Notes under the pieces: model-generated
What the model saw: only the letters and a program-made list of their open reading frames with translations
Told to the model about the DNA's origin: nothing
Databases searched by the model: none
Program-made: the position numbers and the translations under genes
Shown here: piece after piece, positions 43,945-54,791 of the stretch
Position numbering within the stretch: position 1 is the stretch's first letter
Layout: every line of letters starts with the position of its first letter
Origin: Psychrobium sp. MM17-31
Lineage (GTDB): Bacteria > Pseudomonadota > Gammaproteobacteria > Enterobacterales > Psychrobiaceae
Direction: 5' to 3'
Length of the DNA: 64,000 bases
Assembly: GCF_022347785.1 (NCBI RefSeq)
Contig: NZ_JAKRGA010000004.1
Coordinates: forward strand, 124,001 to 188,000

Positions 43945-44726
43945 TGAAGCGTAACAACGGCGGTTTTACGCTCATTGAGTTGGTGCTAGTCATTTTAGTG
44001 CTAGCTATTGTTAGCACGGGGATAGTGACTTTTATTCGCTATGGTGTGCAGACCTATCAAGACACGGCGGGTCGTGATAAGCAAATCAGCGATAGTCGAT
44101 TTGTGATTGAGCGTATCACGCGCGAGTTACGCAATGCGTTGCCTAATAGCGTGCGAGTGACTAATGGCGGCGATTGTGTTGAGTTTATTCCTATCTTGGC
44201 AAGCTCAACTTATGTCGATATTCCGGTTTTACCAGATGCAGCAAGCTCGACGGTGACGATAGTTGCTAGCAGTGAACCTTTTACACCAACCAATACCAAA
44301 TTGGTGGTTTATCCGCTGAGTGTTGGCGAAGTTTATGTCAATGGCACTCAAACAACGGGTAAAGTATTTAATGTTGATAGTTATTCTGCGGCTGTCGATA
44401 ATGTAGTTACTGTGACTTTGACCAATGCAGTGCATTTTGATGATGATTCCCCCAACCAGCGTTATTTCATTATTCGCGAAAATGTGGCGTATTGCTGGGA
44501 CACTAGCGGTGATATCAAGCGTTATCAAAACGTTGCTAACCCGCCTAGTGGTACAGGCGTATTGATGGCAGAAAATGTAGTTAAACCAAGCGGTTCGACG
44601 CCGATATTTAGTTATCAAGGTGATACGCTAATTCGCAATGCAATCGTGTTAATGGACTTTAGCTTTCGATATGACGATGAGCGTTTGCGACTCGTTAATG
44701 AGGTGAATATTGCCAATGTTCCGTAA
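43944..44726 (+). CDS. mshO: MSHA biogenesis pseudopilin MshO
   Basis: A 260-residue prepilin with cleavage site GGFTLIELVLVILVLAIV, then QISDSRFVIERITRELRNALPNSVRV and CVEFIPIL, both typical of MshO (a GspJ/PilW-like minor pilin). Starts at the TAATG overlap with mshD. Partner of MshC, D and P in pilus initiation. Confidence 0.88.
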   Translation: MKRNNGGFTLIELVLVILVLAIVSTGIVTFIRYGVQTYQDTAGRDKQISDSRFVIERITRELRNALPNSVRVTNGGDCVEFIPILASSTYVDIPVLPDAASSTVTIVASSEPFTPTNTKLVVYPLSVGEVYVNGTQTTGKVFNVDSYSAAVDNVVTVTLTNAVHFDDDSPNQRYFIIRENVAYCWDTSGDIKRYQNVANPPSGTGVLMAENVVKPSGSTPIFSYQGDTLIRNAIVLMDFSFRYDDERLRLVNEVNIANVP

Positions 44727-45153
44727 TCAAACCTCTAGTCCTCAGCTTAAAAAACAGCGTGGTAGCATGTTGGTTATCGCGTTGTTCGTGATTATTGTAC
44801 TGGCCTTCTTAGCCTATGCGATGATACGAATTACTAATACTAGCGCCAGCGCCAATGTGTATGAGGTGTATGGGACTAGGGCGCTCAACGCCGCAAATTC
44901 CGGTGTTGAAAAGGCACTCAATGATATCTTCGGACCAGGCAATTCAGGAACCAGTTGTCCTGCTGCGGCGTCACTCACCAATCTATCTTTAGGCGGAACA
45001 CCAGAATTCGCAGGTTGTATTGTCAATGTGACCTGTAATTCATTTACCGTGACGCAAACAGGATTTGTTCATTTTCAGATAGAAAGTACGGCAAATTGCA
45101 GTGCTGGTGATTTTACTACCCAGCGTAGTGTAGTGGTTGAGGCGAGAAATTAG
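44716..45153 (+). CDS. mshP: MSHA biogenesis protein MshP
   Basis: About 145 residues with a PilX-type N-terminus: KKQRGSMLVIALFVIIVLAFLA, where the hydrophobic helix follows RGS rather than a GFTLIE site, then RALNAANSGVEKALNDIFG. ATG 44716 is preferred; TTG 44710 is closer to the GAGGTG site but that leaves a short four-base gap. It overlaps the end of mshO. Confidence 0.85.
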   Translation: MFRNQTSSPQLKKQRGSMLVIALFVIIVLAFLAYAMIRITNTSASANVYEVYGTRALNAANSGVEKALNDIFGPGNSGTSCPAAASLTNLSLGGTPEFAGCIVNVTCNSFTVTQTGFVHFQIESTANCSAGDFTTQRSVVVEARN

Positions 45154-45252
45154 TCGTTATTTTTGAATGAATGTAGTAATTTTTTAGTGTGTAACTCGTT
45201 CGTATAGACTAATCGTACGATTGATAAACTTGTTTAGTATCTTTTTATTTTG

Positions 45253-48200
45253 ATGAGAACGAAATTTACCATGCCCATTATTTCTTTGAAAAATCTGTTT
45301 TTTTCGATCTTAATTATCAGCTGCACGTTTTTCATTAATGAAAAGTCTTTTGCTCGTGATGGTACTTTACGACATCATTATACTTTTGATGAAAATTGGA
45401 CTAATCAAGTCTTGGATTCTATTGGCGGAAGAGACGGAGTATTAAGAGGAGTCTCTATTTCAAGAATTGATGAAACTGCAGCTGGCAACTTTTCTGACGG
45501 ATGTTATGCCGCTCAGTTCTCTGGCTCGGGTATTTTTGTACTAGACAACACCAAAGTTAAAACAGGTAACAATCAGGTTAACTCTTTCTCGTTTTGGATG
45601 AAATGGTATGGTGCTAATAGTCAAATGCCAATGGCTTTTTCTCTATACGATTTATGGCTATATAACTCTAAATTTGGCTTCAATTCATGGGTTAACAATG
45701 TTTATGGCATTAATTCTTCAACTGTAAATAATCGATGGGTGCATGTTGCTGCCGTTTTCAAAAATGGTGATATGGGCTCAAATAAGCTATATATCAATGG
45801 TATTGAACAGAACCTTTCTGGAACCATTAGCAATAGAAATGCTGATGCTACTAAAGATATGGCGATTGGTGGCCATATATCAGGAAACGGCTCGAACTAT
45901 CGTTTCAATGGAGTTATTGATGAGTTTAAGATTTATAATGGTGAAATTTCTTCAACTCAAATTGCGAATGATATGGCGGCAGTTACAAATGGCTGTGGCA
46001 TAAATATATCTGCTATTGAACTTACGAGTATAAGTACTGAGTCAGACGCGAATGTCTGTGCTGTAGATGGGTATCGTTTACGTTTACTAGACGGTAGTAA
46101 TCAAGTTATTAACAGAGCTGGAACCACTGTTAGTTTATCAAGTAGCGATAATCGCGGTAGTTGGTCAGTCCGTCAAGGATATGGAACAATTGAAGCTAGT
46201 TCAGATGATAATGGGCAAGCCAGTTACACTTTTAGTGCTTTAGACAATGGCGAAGTTATTCTTGACTATATTCATAATGATTCAGGAACTGTGAATTTGT
46301 CGGCACAGTTTAGTTCTTTGAATTCTACGGTTACAAGGTCATTTAGTTCAAATAACCCTTTATCGCCATGGAAGCTTGAAGCAGGTAATTTTACACTTGG
46401 ATCATCTAATTCTCGTAATGGTTATGAAAGAATTGATTTTAAGCAGACATATCCATACCCACCAATAGTAACAATTAATCCAACAAACCAAGAGTCGGAC
46501 CCTGTTGAAGTTCGCATTAAAAATGTCACAACAACTGGTTTTGATGTTTCTACTGTGTCTTATCGAACTAATCAAAATATTAATTCGATGAACTTGTCTT
46601 ATATAGCTGTTGAACCAGGGCGCCATCAGTTTACAGATGGCAGGGAGATTGAAGCTTGTGTGGTGTCAACTCGGCAGTTTCATGATAAAACTGATGGTAG
46701 TTCATCTGAACGGTCGATTAGTTTCACTTCGGCGTTTCAGCAGGCGCCAACTATAGTCACTAAGCTACAATCTGTGAATAATACGACAGATCGCGCTAAT
46801 GACCATTACGTAGCACCTTGGTTTACAGCACCATCACGAGTGACAACAGCAAGCGGAACTCGAATTACTTTAGAACGTTCAGAGGCAATCACTGGCACAA
46901 TACGTTCTACCGAAGTTGTCGGCTATATTGCTATTGATGCGAATGCTACCGGCAGTTTTAGTAGTAATAGCGGCAATTCAGTGAGCTATGAATCAATCAC
47001 AACGCCAGATGCTGTGACTCATGTTGTTTATAATGTTACAACTCAATTGTCATTGTCTTCACCACCCTTGTGGGCTGGTTCAAAGATGACCCAAGACGGT
47101 GGTGACGGCGGTTGGGTAGTGCGCCACAATGTTTCGAATAATGGTGTCTTTACTGCAGTTGATGAAGATGACTTGGATGGTGAGCGTGCTCATACGACAG
47201 AGCGTTTAGGTATTTTATTATTTACTCGCGATTTTGATGCGATCATTTCCCAAGAGGTGCTCGATAACCTAATTGACTACACGGAAGATGGAGCGCGAGT
47301 TGTTCAAATTACCGGTAATAACGTGACCGCTTGGAATAGTAACTTGAACGACGCTCCTTCCGTTGACTGGCGGCCTCAAGGGAGTTTATGGTCGACGGAG
47401 CAGCCTGATTCATTGGTTTCATTCAAGGTAAATACGGATAGTGGAGCAACTTGGAATGGCAATACTAACTCTCAAGCTTATGGTATTTTAGTTATTGATG
47501 CACAGCGTGAAATAACATCTGATATTTTGGCTGCATCTAATATGCACTCTGATGGGCAAGCTACTCATATTCAAGTCTTTGCTTATGACGGCCCATCGCC
47601 AGCAAATATTGAGGTTCCAGCCTCTGTATTGTCGCCTGCCAATAGTGCTAACTCTCCTGCTTATAATGCAAACGGATGGGTAGAAGTCTTATCAAAATCA
47701 CCGATTAATCAAAACCCAAGAAACAACTTAACATCTCCTACGCGTAATTCAGTAGTGATGACTCGTTATAATCTCGCACAAAAGCATTCAGCACGCTGGT
47801 GGAAAGTTCATGTATATAATGATGGTACTGGCTCTCCATCAGATCCTAGTTATATCGAGCTACGCTCATTTAAAATTTTTGGTGAAGTGACACCTGAGCT
47901 AGTTGATCATTTTAGATTCGACTTTTCACCCAATGGTCTAACGTGCCAAGCTAGTTCCGTGAGGTTAACAGCTTGTGAAAACGCCAGTTGTAATAACAAA
48001 TCAACTATAAATACGAGCTTTACATTGTCGCCAGCAGGGCAGTGGACTGGCACGGACGTCACCAGTGACAATGTAAGTTTTACTAAGGAAACTGATTTGT
48101 TTTTGTCGCAAAACTCATTAGCGACAATTGCTTTAGGTGGCAGTGGATTTAATCCAACACCGTCAAACTCAACGCCGATTCAATGTTATAACGGTACAAC

Positions 48201-50043
48201 GCCAATCAATTGTGAGATTGCTTTTAAAGATAGTGGCTTCTTGTTCAATCAAATACCCACTCAAATCTCCGGTAAGCCTTCCAATACTGAATTCAATAAG
48301 AAAGTTTTGACAATAAAAGCGGTCGCGAAAAATTCGGTCACAGGTGTGTGTGAAAACGTGTTCGCTAATAATACTGACGTGATGCTTCAGCTGAAAACAA
48401 ACTGTCATGTTGATATTGGCAATTGCAGTAGTGCATTTATCACCAAAGAAGGTGGTACTTCTGCTGAACAAATTAATGGAACCTATAGTGATGTAACCTT
48501 GAGGTTTGGCGCAGGTTCAACAGCGCAATATTCCTATGAGTACTTTAATGCGGGTGAGATGTCGCTGAGCGCTCGAAAAGTAGTGACTTTGCCGTCTGGA
48601 GACAACGCTGTTTTGGAAGACAGTTCTAATAGTTTTGTTATTAAACCATTTGGCTTTAAGTTTGTTTTCCCTGAAGATTCAGATCCGTACGACGATGGCA
48701 ATCCGAGTGGGGATTTCTCGAAATTTAAGCAAGCTGGTCAAGCGTTTAAAATTACTGCTGTACCAATCATGTGGCAATCAGGGGAGGATGGAGATCCTAA
48801 TGTACCGTCAACTCATGATGGTAATATCGATGCAAACAAAAATGCAGATGACAACGTTGCTGTAGCTAATTTTGCTGGTGAAAGTGTTAAGTTGGCGCAT
48901 CAGTTAGTATTGCCTACAGTTGCTCAAGGCGGCAATGCTGGCTCCTTTACTGCAACTAATACGGCCTTAGATAATTCTATGGCTTCGTTTGTTGATGCGC
49001 GTTGGAATGAAGTTGGAATTATTAATATTGCCGCTGATTTAGTCGATGGCAATTACCGCGGCGGTGGCAATGTCATTGGTTATGCCAATAATGTTGGCAG
49101 ATTTTATCCTGATCATTTTACGGTGAGTAACCTCGTTACCGGTGATTTAACAGGTCAATGTGTCAATCAAACATTTATTGGTGAGTTGACTGCAGATGGT
49201 GCCGATAGTGATAGCGCGCTTGATGGTGCTTTGCGCTATTATTCTACGAATCCTGCAATGCGAATTAATGCAATGGCGAGTGATGGCACAACGGTATTGA
49301 ATAATTACCGCGGCAATTTTATGCGCTTGCAAGATAGCAGTGTGACAGTGAGCCCTGCGATAAGCACCAATGGCTTGACAGTCAATAGTTATAAAGATAA
49401 TCGTGATGTTGAAACTGGTACGATAAACGAATCTGCTGGTGTCGTTACCTATACTATGTCAGATAACGACAACTTTACATTTGATCGCAACACTGCAGCT
49501 AAAATAGCACCCTTTAGCGCAACATTAAATTTCCCTGTGGCACAGATAGAAGATCTGGATAAAGTAGTTTTAAAAACAGGAGTGAGTGTGACTTTATCGG
49601 CCGCGTCAACGGCTGGACACAAAATGGTCTACGGCCGCATTAAACTCCACAACGCTTTTGGTCCCGATAATCAAGCGTTGGCAATGCCAGTGGAGCATCA
49701 GTTGTACAATGGCACTGAGTTTGTCACCAATACCGTCATTGGTAATGGCTGCTCTTATCCTGTGACGCCAAGTAGCGATTTCACCTTGGGTACTAGCCCG
49801 TTTGGCGATATCACTGCAGCCTCGTTAACAACACCTCTGACTTGGCAATCAGGGCTTGGTCGTTTATTGCTCCCTGCAAGTAATTTTAGTGGCGAATTGC
49901 CAATGGAGATGGATGTTCCGACTTGGTTAAGGTTTGACTGGGATAATAAACCTGCAACTGCCGATACTAATCCAAACGCCAATGCAGTCTTTGGTCGCTA
50001 TCGCGGAAACGATCGCGTGATCAATTGGCGCGAACGTCGCTAA
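45253..50043 (+). CDS. mshQ: MshQ-type giant protein: LamG-like lectin domain plus DUF6701
   Basis: About 1596 residues. A signal peptide (LKNLFFSILIISCTFFINE) is followed by a LamG/concanavalin-A-like domain at about 35-240 (HYTFDENWTNQVLDSIGG, VNNRWVHVAAVFKNG, GVIDEFKIYNGEIS). Large central beta-rich regions follow, then a C-terminal DUF6701 region ending in the typical TWLRFDWDN and FGRYRGNDRVINWRE. MshQ ends MSHA loci in Vibrio, Shewanella and Alteromonadales and may be a tip adhesin. ATG 45253 was taken; TTG 45250 and ATG 45271 are possible. A terminator separates it from mreB. Confidence 0.88.
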   Translation: MRTKFTMPIISLKNLFFSILIISCTFFINEKSFARDGTLRHHYTFDENWTNQVLDSIGGRDGVLRGVSISRIDETAAGNFSDGCYAAQFSGSGIFVLDNTKVKTGNNQVNSFSFWMKWYGANSQMPMAFSLYDLWLYNSKFGFNSWVNNVYGINSSTVNNRWVHVAAVFKNGDMGSNKLYINGIEQNLSGTISNRNADATKDMAIGGHISGNGSNYRFNGVIDEFKIYNGEISSTQIANDMAAVTNGCGINISAIELTSISTESDANVCAVDGYRLRLLDGSNQVINRAGTTVSLSSSDNRGSWSVRQGYGTIEASSDDNGQASYTFSALDNGEVILDYIHNDSGTVNLSAQFSSLNSTVTRSFSSNNPLSPWKLEAGNFTLGSSNSRNGYERIDFKQTYPYPPIVTINPTNQESDPVEVRIKNVTTTGFDVSTVSYRTNQNINSMNLSYIAVEPGRHQFTDGREIEACVVSTRQFHDKTDGSSSERSISFTSAFQQAPTIVTKLQSVNNTTDRANDHYVAPWFTAPSRVTTASGTRITLERSEAITGTIRSTEVVGYIAIDANATGSFSSNSGNSVSYESITTPDAVTHVVYNVTTQLSLSSPPLWAGSKMTQDGGDGGWVVRHNVSNNGVFTAVDEDDLDGERAHTTERLGILLFTRDFDAIISQEVLDNLIDYTEDGARVVQITGNNVTAWNSNLNDAPSVDWRPQGSLWSTEQPDSLVSFKVNTDSGATWNGNTNSQAYGILVIDAQREITSDILAASNMHSDGQATHIQVFAYDGPSPANIEVPASVLSPANSANSPAYNANGWVEVLSKSPINQNPRNNLTSPTRNSVVMTRYNLAQKHSARWWKVHVYNDGTGSPSDPSYIELRSFKIFGEVTPELVDHFRFDFSPNGLTCQASSVRLTACENASCNNKSTINTSFTLSPAGQWTGTDVTSDNVSFTKETDLFLSQNSLATIALGGSGFNPTPSNSTPIQCYNGTTPINCEIAFKDSGFLFNQIPTQISGKPSNTEFNKKVLTIKAVAKNSVTGVCENVFANNTDVMLQLKTNCHVDIGNCSSAFITKEGGTSAEQINGTYSDVTLRFGAGSTAQYSYEYFNAGEMSLSARKVVTLPSGDNAVLEDSSNSFVIKPFGFKFVFPEDSDPYDDGNPSGDFSKFKQAGQAFKITAVPIMWQSGEDGDPNVPSTHDGNIDANKNADDNVAVANFAGESVKLAHQLVLPTVAQGGNAGSFTATNTALDNSMASFVDARWNEVGIINIAADLVDGNYRGGGNVIGYANNVGRFYPDHFTVSNLVTGDLTGQCVNQTFIGELTADGADSDSALDGALRYYSTNPAMRINAMASDGTTVLNNYRGNFMRLQDSSVTVSPAISTNGLTVNSYKDNRDVETGTINESAGVVTYTMSDNDNFTFDRNTAAKIAPFSATLNFPVAQIEDLDKVVLKTGVSVTLSAASTAGHKMVYGRIKLHNAFGPDNQALAMPVEHQLYNGTEFVTNTVIGNGCSYPVTPSSDFTLGTSPFGDITAASLTTPLTWQSGLGRLLLPASNFSGELPMEMDVPTWLRFDWDNKPATADTNPNANAVFGRYRGNDRVINWRERR

Positions 50044-50065
50044 CAGCATTCGAAAGACGTTTAAC

Positions 50066-50100
50066 AACCGTCATTTTTGTACAAAAATGACTGTTTTTTT
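50066..50100 (+). terminator. Terminator between mshQ and mreB
   Basis: Long AT-rich hairpin centred on TTTTTGTACAAAAA with flanking GTCA/TGAC pairing, one mismatch, and a run of seven Ts. It separates the msh operon from mreBCD. Confidence 0.8.
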
Positions 50101-50131
50101 AAATTGTTGTCGATATGTCGTAAATCAGTGA

Positions 50132-51256
<1,125 letters not shown>

Positions 51257-51316
51257 AAATTATTCCTCGGTGAATATCCGATTGGAATCTCTACAGCAAT
51301 GTGTGGGGCGTGACTA

Positions 51317-52177
51317 ATGAAGACTATTTTCACTCGTCGCTTCCCTGCTAGCGTTAAAATCTCTGCGGTTTTTATTTTGTCATTGGCACTGTTTCTCAGT
51401 GCCGATTCACTTGCGCCAACTCGTCAATACCTCGCTACTTTTTTTAGTCCTTTGCAAATCATTGCTAGTGCACCTTTAGAAGCGCTAGATAATGTCTCTG
51501 AAACGGTTAAATCTCGCGAAACCCTGATGGAAGAAAATCAGGCGCTGCGCCAATTGGAATTGTCGATTAGTGATCGCTTACTCAAGCTTGAGCATCTCGA
51601 ACAAGAGAATGCGCGCTTGCGAGCTATGTTAGGATCGCCAGTTGCTACGACACAGCGTAAACTCATTGCGCGTGTCCAATCGGTGGATTCCGACCCATTT
51701 CGCCTGCAAGTCGTATTAAACAAAGGTGCTAAAGACGAGGTTTTTGTCGGCCAGCCTGTCGTCGATGAACACGGCGTTGTAGGGCAAGTGGTGGAAGTGA
51801 ATGAGCTTTCCAGTCGCGTATTGTTGATTGCTGATAACAGCCATGCCATTCCGCTGCGTAATCAGCGCAACGATGTTCGCCTGATCGGGTTAGGTCGTGG
51901 CGATGTTCACCAAATGGAACTGCAGTACGTGACCAAAAATACCGATGTAAAAATTGGCGATATGTTGGTGACTTCTGGTCTTGGTGATCGTTTTCCTGAA
52001 GGCTATCCTGTGGCGACAGTGACCGGCATCGAAAATCGCGGCTCTGAGATTTATTCCACCATTCACATTCGTCCTATCGCGCAGTTAGATCGTATTCGCT
52101 ATGTTTTACTATTGTGGCCTGAGTTAGCCACTGGTGACGATAACGCCGAAGTTACGCCTCAAGCATCGAGTCAATAA
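51317..52177 (+). CDS. mreC: Rod shape-determining protein MreC
   Basis: A 286-residue bitopic protein: a membrane helix at about 15-32, a coiled coil at about 65-105 (LRQLELSISDRLLKLEHLEQ), and a periplasmic beta domain with DEHGVVGQVVEVNELSSRVLL (quoted from the start) and GDRFPEGYPVATVTGIE. It links MreB to the wall-synthesis machinery RodA/PBP2. Two bases separate it from mreD. Confidence 0.96.
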   Translation: MKTIFTRRFPASVKISAVFILSLALFLSADSLAPTRQYLATFFSPLQIIASAPLEALDNVSETVKSRETLMEENQALRQLELSISDRLLKLEHLEQENARLRAMLGSPVATTQRKLIARVQSVDSDPFRLQVVLNKGAKDEVFVGQPVVDEHGVVGQVVEVNELSSRVLLIADNSHAIPLRNQRNDVRLIGLGRGDVHQMELQYVTKNTDVKIGDMLVTSGLGDRFPEGYPVATVTGIENRGSEIYSTIHIRPIAQLDRIRYVLLLWPELATGDDNAEVTPQASSQ

Positions 52178-52179
52178 TC

Positions 52180-52671
52180 ATGCGCCGCGGCTCTTTCTTT
52201 ACCTTAGTTATTATTTGGCTATCACTGATTTGTGCGGCGTTTTTACAGGTGTTGCCATTGCCGCCGTTTATTGATGAGTTTCTAAGGCCGCAATGGATGT
52301 TGCTAACGGCGATGTATTGGGCGCTGGCATTACCACATCGTTTCGGTATTGGCAGTGCATGGCTAGCTGGTTTGACGCTAGATATTTTATGGGGCTCAAC
52401 ACTTGGTTTTAACGGACTAGCTTTTGGTTTGTGTGCGGCCTTTATCGTTGAAAACTGCCATAAAATACGCACGTATTCGGTATGGCATCAAGCGCTTATT
52501 TTACTTGGTGTCGTATTGGTGTATCAGTTGATTTTTGCGGGGTTATCTTCGTGGATTGATCACGCCTTGGTGCCAAATAGTTACTATGCATCGAGCTTTA
52601 TCACCTTATTAGCATGGCCGTGGATTTTCTTTACCCTGCGTAAAGTTCGCCGTCGTTTATTCCTTTCTTAA
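52180..52671 (+). CDS. mreD: Rod shape-determining protein MreD
   Basis: A 163-residue polytopic membrane protein. It begins RRGSFFTLVIIWLSLICAAF and has the MreD phrase LRPQWMLLTAMYWALALPHR and LTLDILWGSTLGFNGLAFGL, each typical of the family. Third subunit of the Mre elongasome. maf follows 25 bases later. Confidence 0.95.
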   Translation: MRRGSFFTLVIIWLSLICAAFLQVLPLPPFIDEFLRPQWMLLTAMYWALALPHRFGIGSAWLAGLTLDILWGSTLGFNGLAFGLCAAFIVENCHKIRTYSVWHQALILLGVVLVYQLIFAGLSSWIDHALVPNSYYASSFITLLAWPWIFFTLRKVRRRLFLS

Positions 52672-52696
52672 TCTATTTGTTCAGCGAACTACTATT

Positions 52697-53272
52697 ATGT
52701 CTGCAAGTATTTATCTCGCCTCTCAGTCTCCGCGTCGTCGCGAGTTACTCGAGCAAATTAATATCGGTTATGAGTTATTAAGTGCCAGTATTGATGAAAC
52801 GCCGCTCGACAATGAGGCAGCTGCCGATTATGTTAAACGATTAGCGGTTGAAAAAGCGCGAGCTGGTCAAGCATTTGCGACCGAAAACAAACCTGTATTG
52901 GGCGCTGATACCATTGTGGTTATCGATGAAAAATTGCTAGGTAAGCCTCGAGATCAAGAACATGCTATTTCGATGTTAATGGCCCTTAGTAATCGTCAAC
53001 ATCAGGTAATGACAGCAGTGGCGTTGGTGCTGGATGATGAGGTTGTTTGCGATGTGGTAACCACTAGTGTGACCTTTCGCGCAATTAGTGAACAAGAAGC
53101 ACTGAACTATTGGCATAGCGGCGAGCCTAAAGACAAGGCGGGAGGCTATGGTATTCAGGGATTAGGTGGTCAATTCGTTGAAAAAATCGATGGCTGTTAC
53201 TTTGCAGTCGTCGGTTTACCACTAATGAAAACACAACAGTTAATAGCTGAACTATTATCTACACAGAAATAA
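52697..53272 (+). CDS. maf: Maf-type nucleoside triphosphate pyrophosphatase (YhdE)
   Basis: A 191-residue Maf protein with SIYLASQSPRRRELLEQI, VLGADTIVVIDEKLLGKPRD and DKAGGYGIQGLGGQFVEKI. It matches the E. coli YhdE subfamily, a house-cleaning pyrophosphatase for dTTP, UTP and modified pyrimidine nucleotides. In E. coli too it lies between mreD and rng, supporting the assignment. Confidence 0.95.
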   Translation: MSASIYLASQSPRRRELLEQINIGYELLSASIDETPLDNEAAADYVKRLAVEKARAGQAFATENKPVLGADTIVVIDEKLLGKPRDQEHAISMLMALSNRQHQVMTAVALVLDDEVVCDVVTTSVTFRAISEQEALNYWHSGEPKDKAGGYGIQGLGGQFVEKIDGCYFAVVGLPLMKTQQLIAELLSTQK

Positions 53273-53303
53273 GCGACGTTGATAAAACGCTAAGCGAGTA
53301 TCT

Positions 53304-54791
53304 ATGCCACAAGAACAGGAACAAAAGAATATTGCTGCCGAGCTACTGATTAACGTGACGCCGAGTGAAACCCGTGTTGCGTTAGTTGAAGATGGTACTT
53401 TGCAAGAAGTACATATCGAGCGACTCGCTAAAAAGGGCATTGTCGGCAATATCTACAAGGGAAAGATAAGCCGTGTGTTGCCGGGTATGCAGGCGGCATT
53501 TGTCGATATCGGATTAGATAAGGCGGCGTTTTTACACGCGTCAGATATTGTGGTTCGCCGCGAAGGCGAAGATGACAAAAATGCGAAAGTGCCTGATATC
53601 ACTGAGCTGGCTAAGCAAGGTCAGTTTATGACGGTGCAGGTGATTAAGGATCCTATTAGTTCGAAAGGCGCTCGCTTAACAACGGATATTACGCTACCGT
53701 CTCGCTATTTGGTGTTTATGCCGGGGGCGAAGCACGTCGGTGTGTCACAGCGCATCGAGAATGAAGCCGATCGCAATCGCTTGAAATCCGTTGTTGGTAA
53801 ATATACGCATGAACACGGCAGTTATATTATTCGTACCGCCGCAGAAGGCATTGGTGAGCGGGAGTTAGAGCAAGACGCCGCATTTTTAAAGCGTTTGTGG
53901 AGCAAGATTATTGAGCGCCGTCAGCGTTCTAAAACCAGTGCCTTGTTGTATGAAGATCTGAGTTTATCACTGCGTCTGTTACGCGACTTTGTTGGCACAG
54001 ATCTAGAGCGGATTCGCGTTGACTCTAAACTAACATTTGAAGCCTTAAGTGAATTCACACAGGAGTTTGTGCCTGAGCTTAACGATAAGCTTGAATATTA
54101 TTTCGGTGAGCGTCCTATTTTCGAGTGTTATCAAGTCGAAAATGAAATTAAGCGCGCCTTAGAGCGCAAAGTGGAGCTTAAATCCGGTGGTTATTTGATT
54201 ATCGATCAAACCGAAGCCATGACCACCATAGATATCAATACTGGTGCCTTTGTTGGCCACCGTAATCTCGAAGACACGATTTTCTCGACTAATTTAGAGG
54301 CGACCAAAGCTATTGCGAGACAGCTGCGATTGCGTAATCTCGGCGGTATTATCATTATCGACTTTATCGATATGGAACAAGATGAGCATCGTCGCCGTGT
54401 CCTCAGTGCGCTGGAAAGTGCATTAGCTAAAGATCGCGTGCGCACCAATGTGAGTAAATTCTCATCCTTAGGATTGGTGGAAATGACCCGCAAGCGCACC
54501 CGTGAGAGTTTAGAGCACGTGCTGTGTAAAGAGTGCCCAAGCTGTAAAGGACGTGGCTCGTTAAAAACTACTGAAAGTATCTGTTATGAAATTTTCCGTG
54601 AAGTAATTCGTGTCGATCGCGCTCATGCAGCCGATCGTTTTGTGGTTTACGCGTCGGAATCTGTGTGTGATGCACTACTCAATCAAGAGACACATTACCT
54701 TGCCGATCTAGAGCTATTCCTTGGCAAAGAAGTGAAAATTGAACCTGAGCCTCGCTATGGCCACGAGCGTTATGACGTGGTGATGATGTAA
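53304..54791 (+). CDS. rng: Ribonuclease G
   Basis: A 495-residue endoribonuclease. The S1 domain has GIVGNIYKGKISRVLPGMQAAF (start quoted) and the catalytic core has LIIDQTEAMTTIDINTG with the magnesium-binding aspartates and IIIIDFIDM. A zinc-link CKECPSCKGRG (CxxC) supports dimerisation. It lacks the long C-terminal scaffold of RNase E. It matures the 5' end of 16S rRNA and decays mRNAs. Its stop overlaps the yhdP start (TAATG). Confidence 0.97.
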   Translation: MPQEQEQKNIAAELLINVTPSETRVALVEDGTLQEVHIERLAKKGIVGNIYKGKISRVLPGMQAAFVDIGLDKAAFLHASDIVVRREGEDDKNAKVPDITELAKQGQFMTVQVIKDPISSKGARLTTDITLPSRYLVFMPGAKHVGVSQRIENEADRNRLKSVVGKYTHEHGSYIIRTAAEGIGERELEQDAAFLKRLWSKIIERRQRSKTSALLYEDLSLSLRLLRDFVGTDLERIRVDSKLTFEALSEFTQEFVPELNDKLEYYFGERPIFECYQVENEIKRALERKVELKSGGYLIIDQTEAMTTIDINTGAFVGHRNLEDTIFSTNLEATKAIARQLRLRNLGGIIIIDFIDMEQDEHRRRVLSALESALAKDRVRTNVSKFSSLGLVEMTRKRTRESLEHVLCKECPSCKGRGSLKTTESICYEIFREVIRVDRAHAADRFVVYASESVCDALLNQETHYLADLELFLGKEVKIEPEPRYGHERYDVVMM

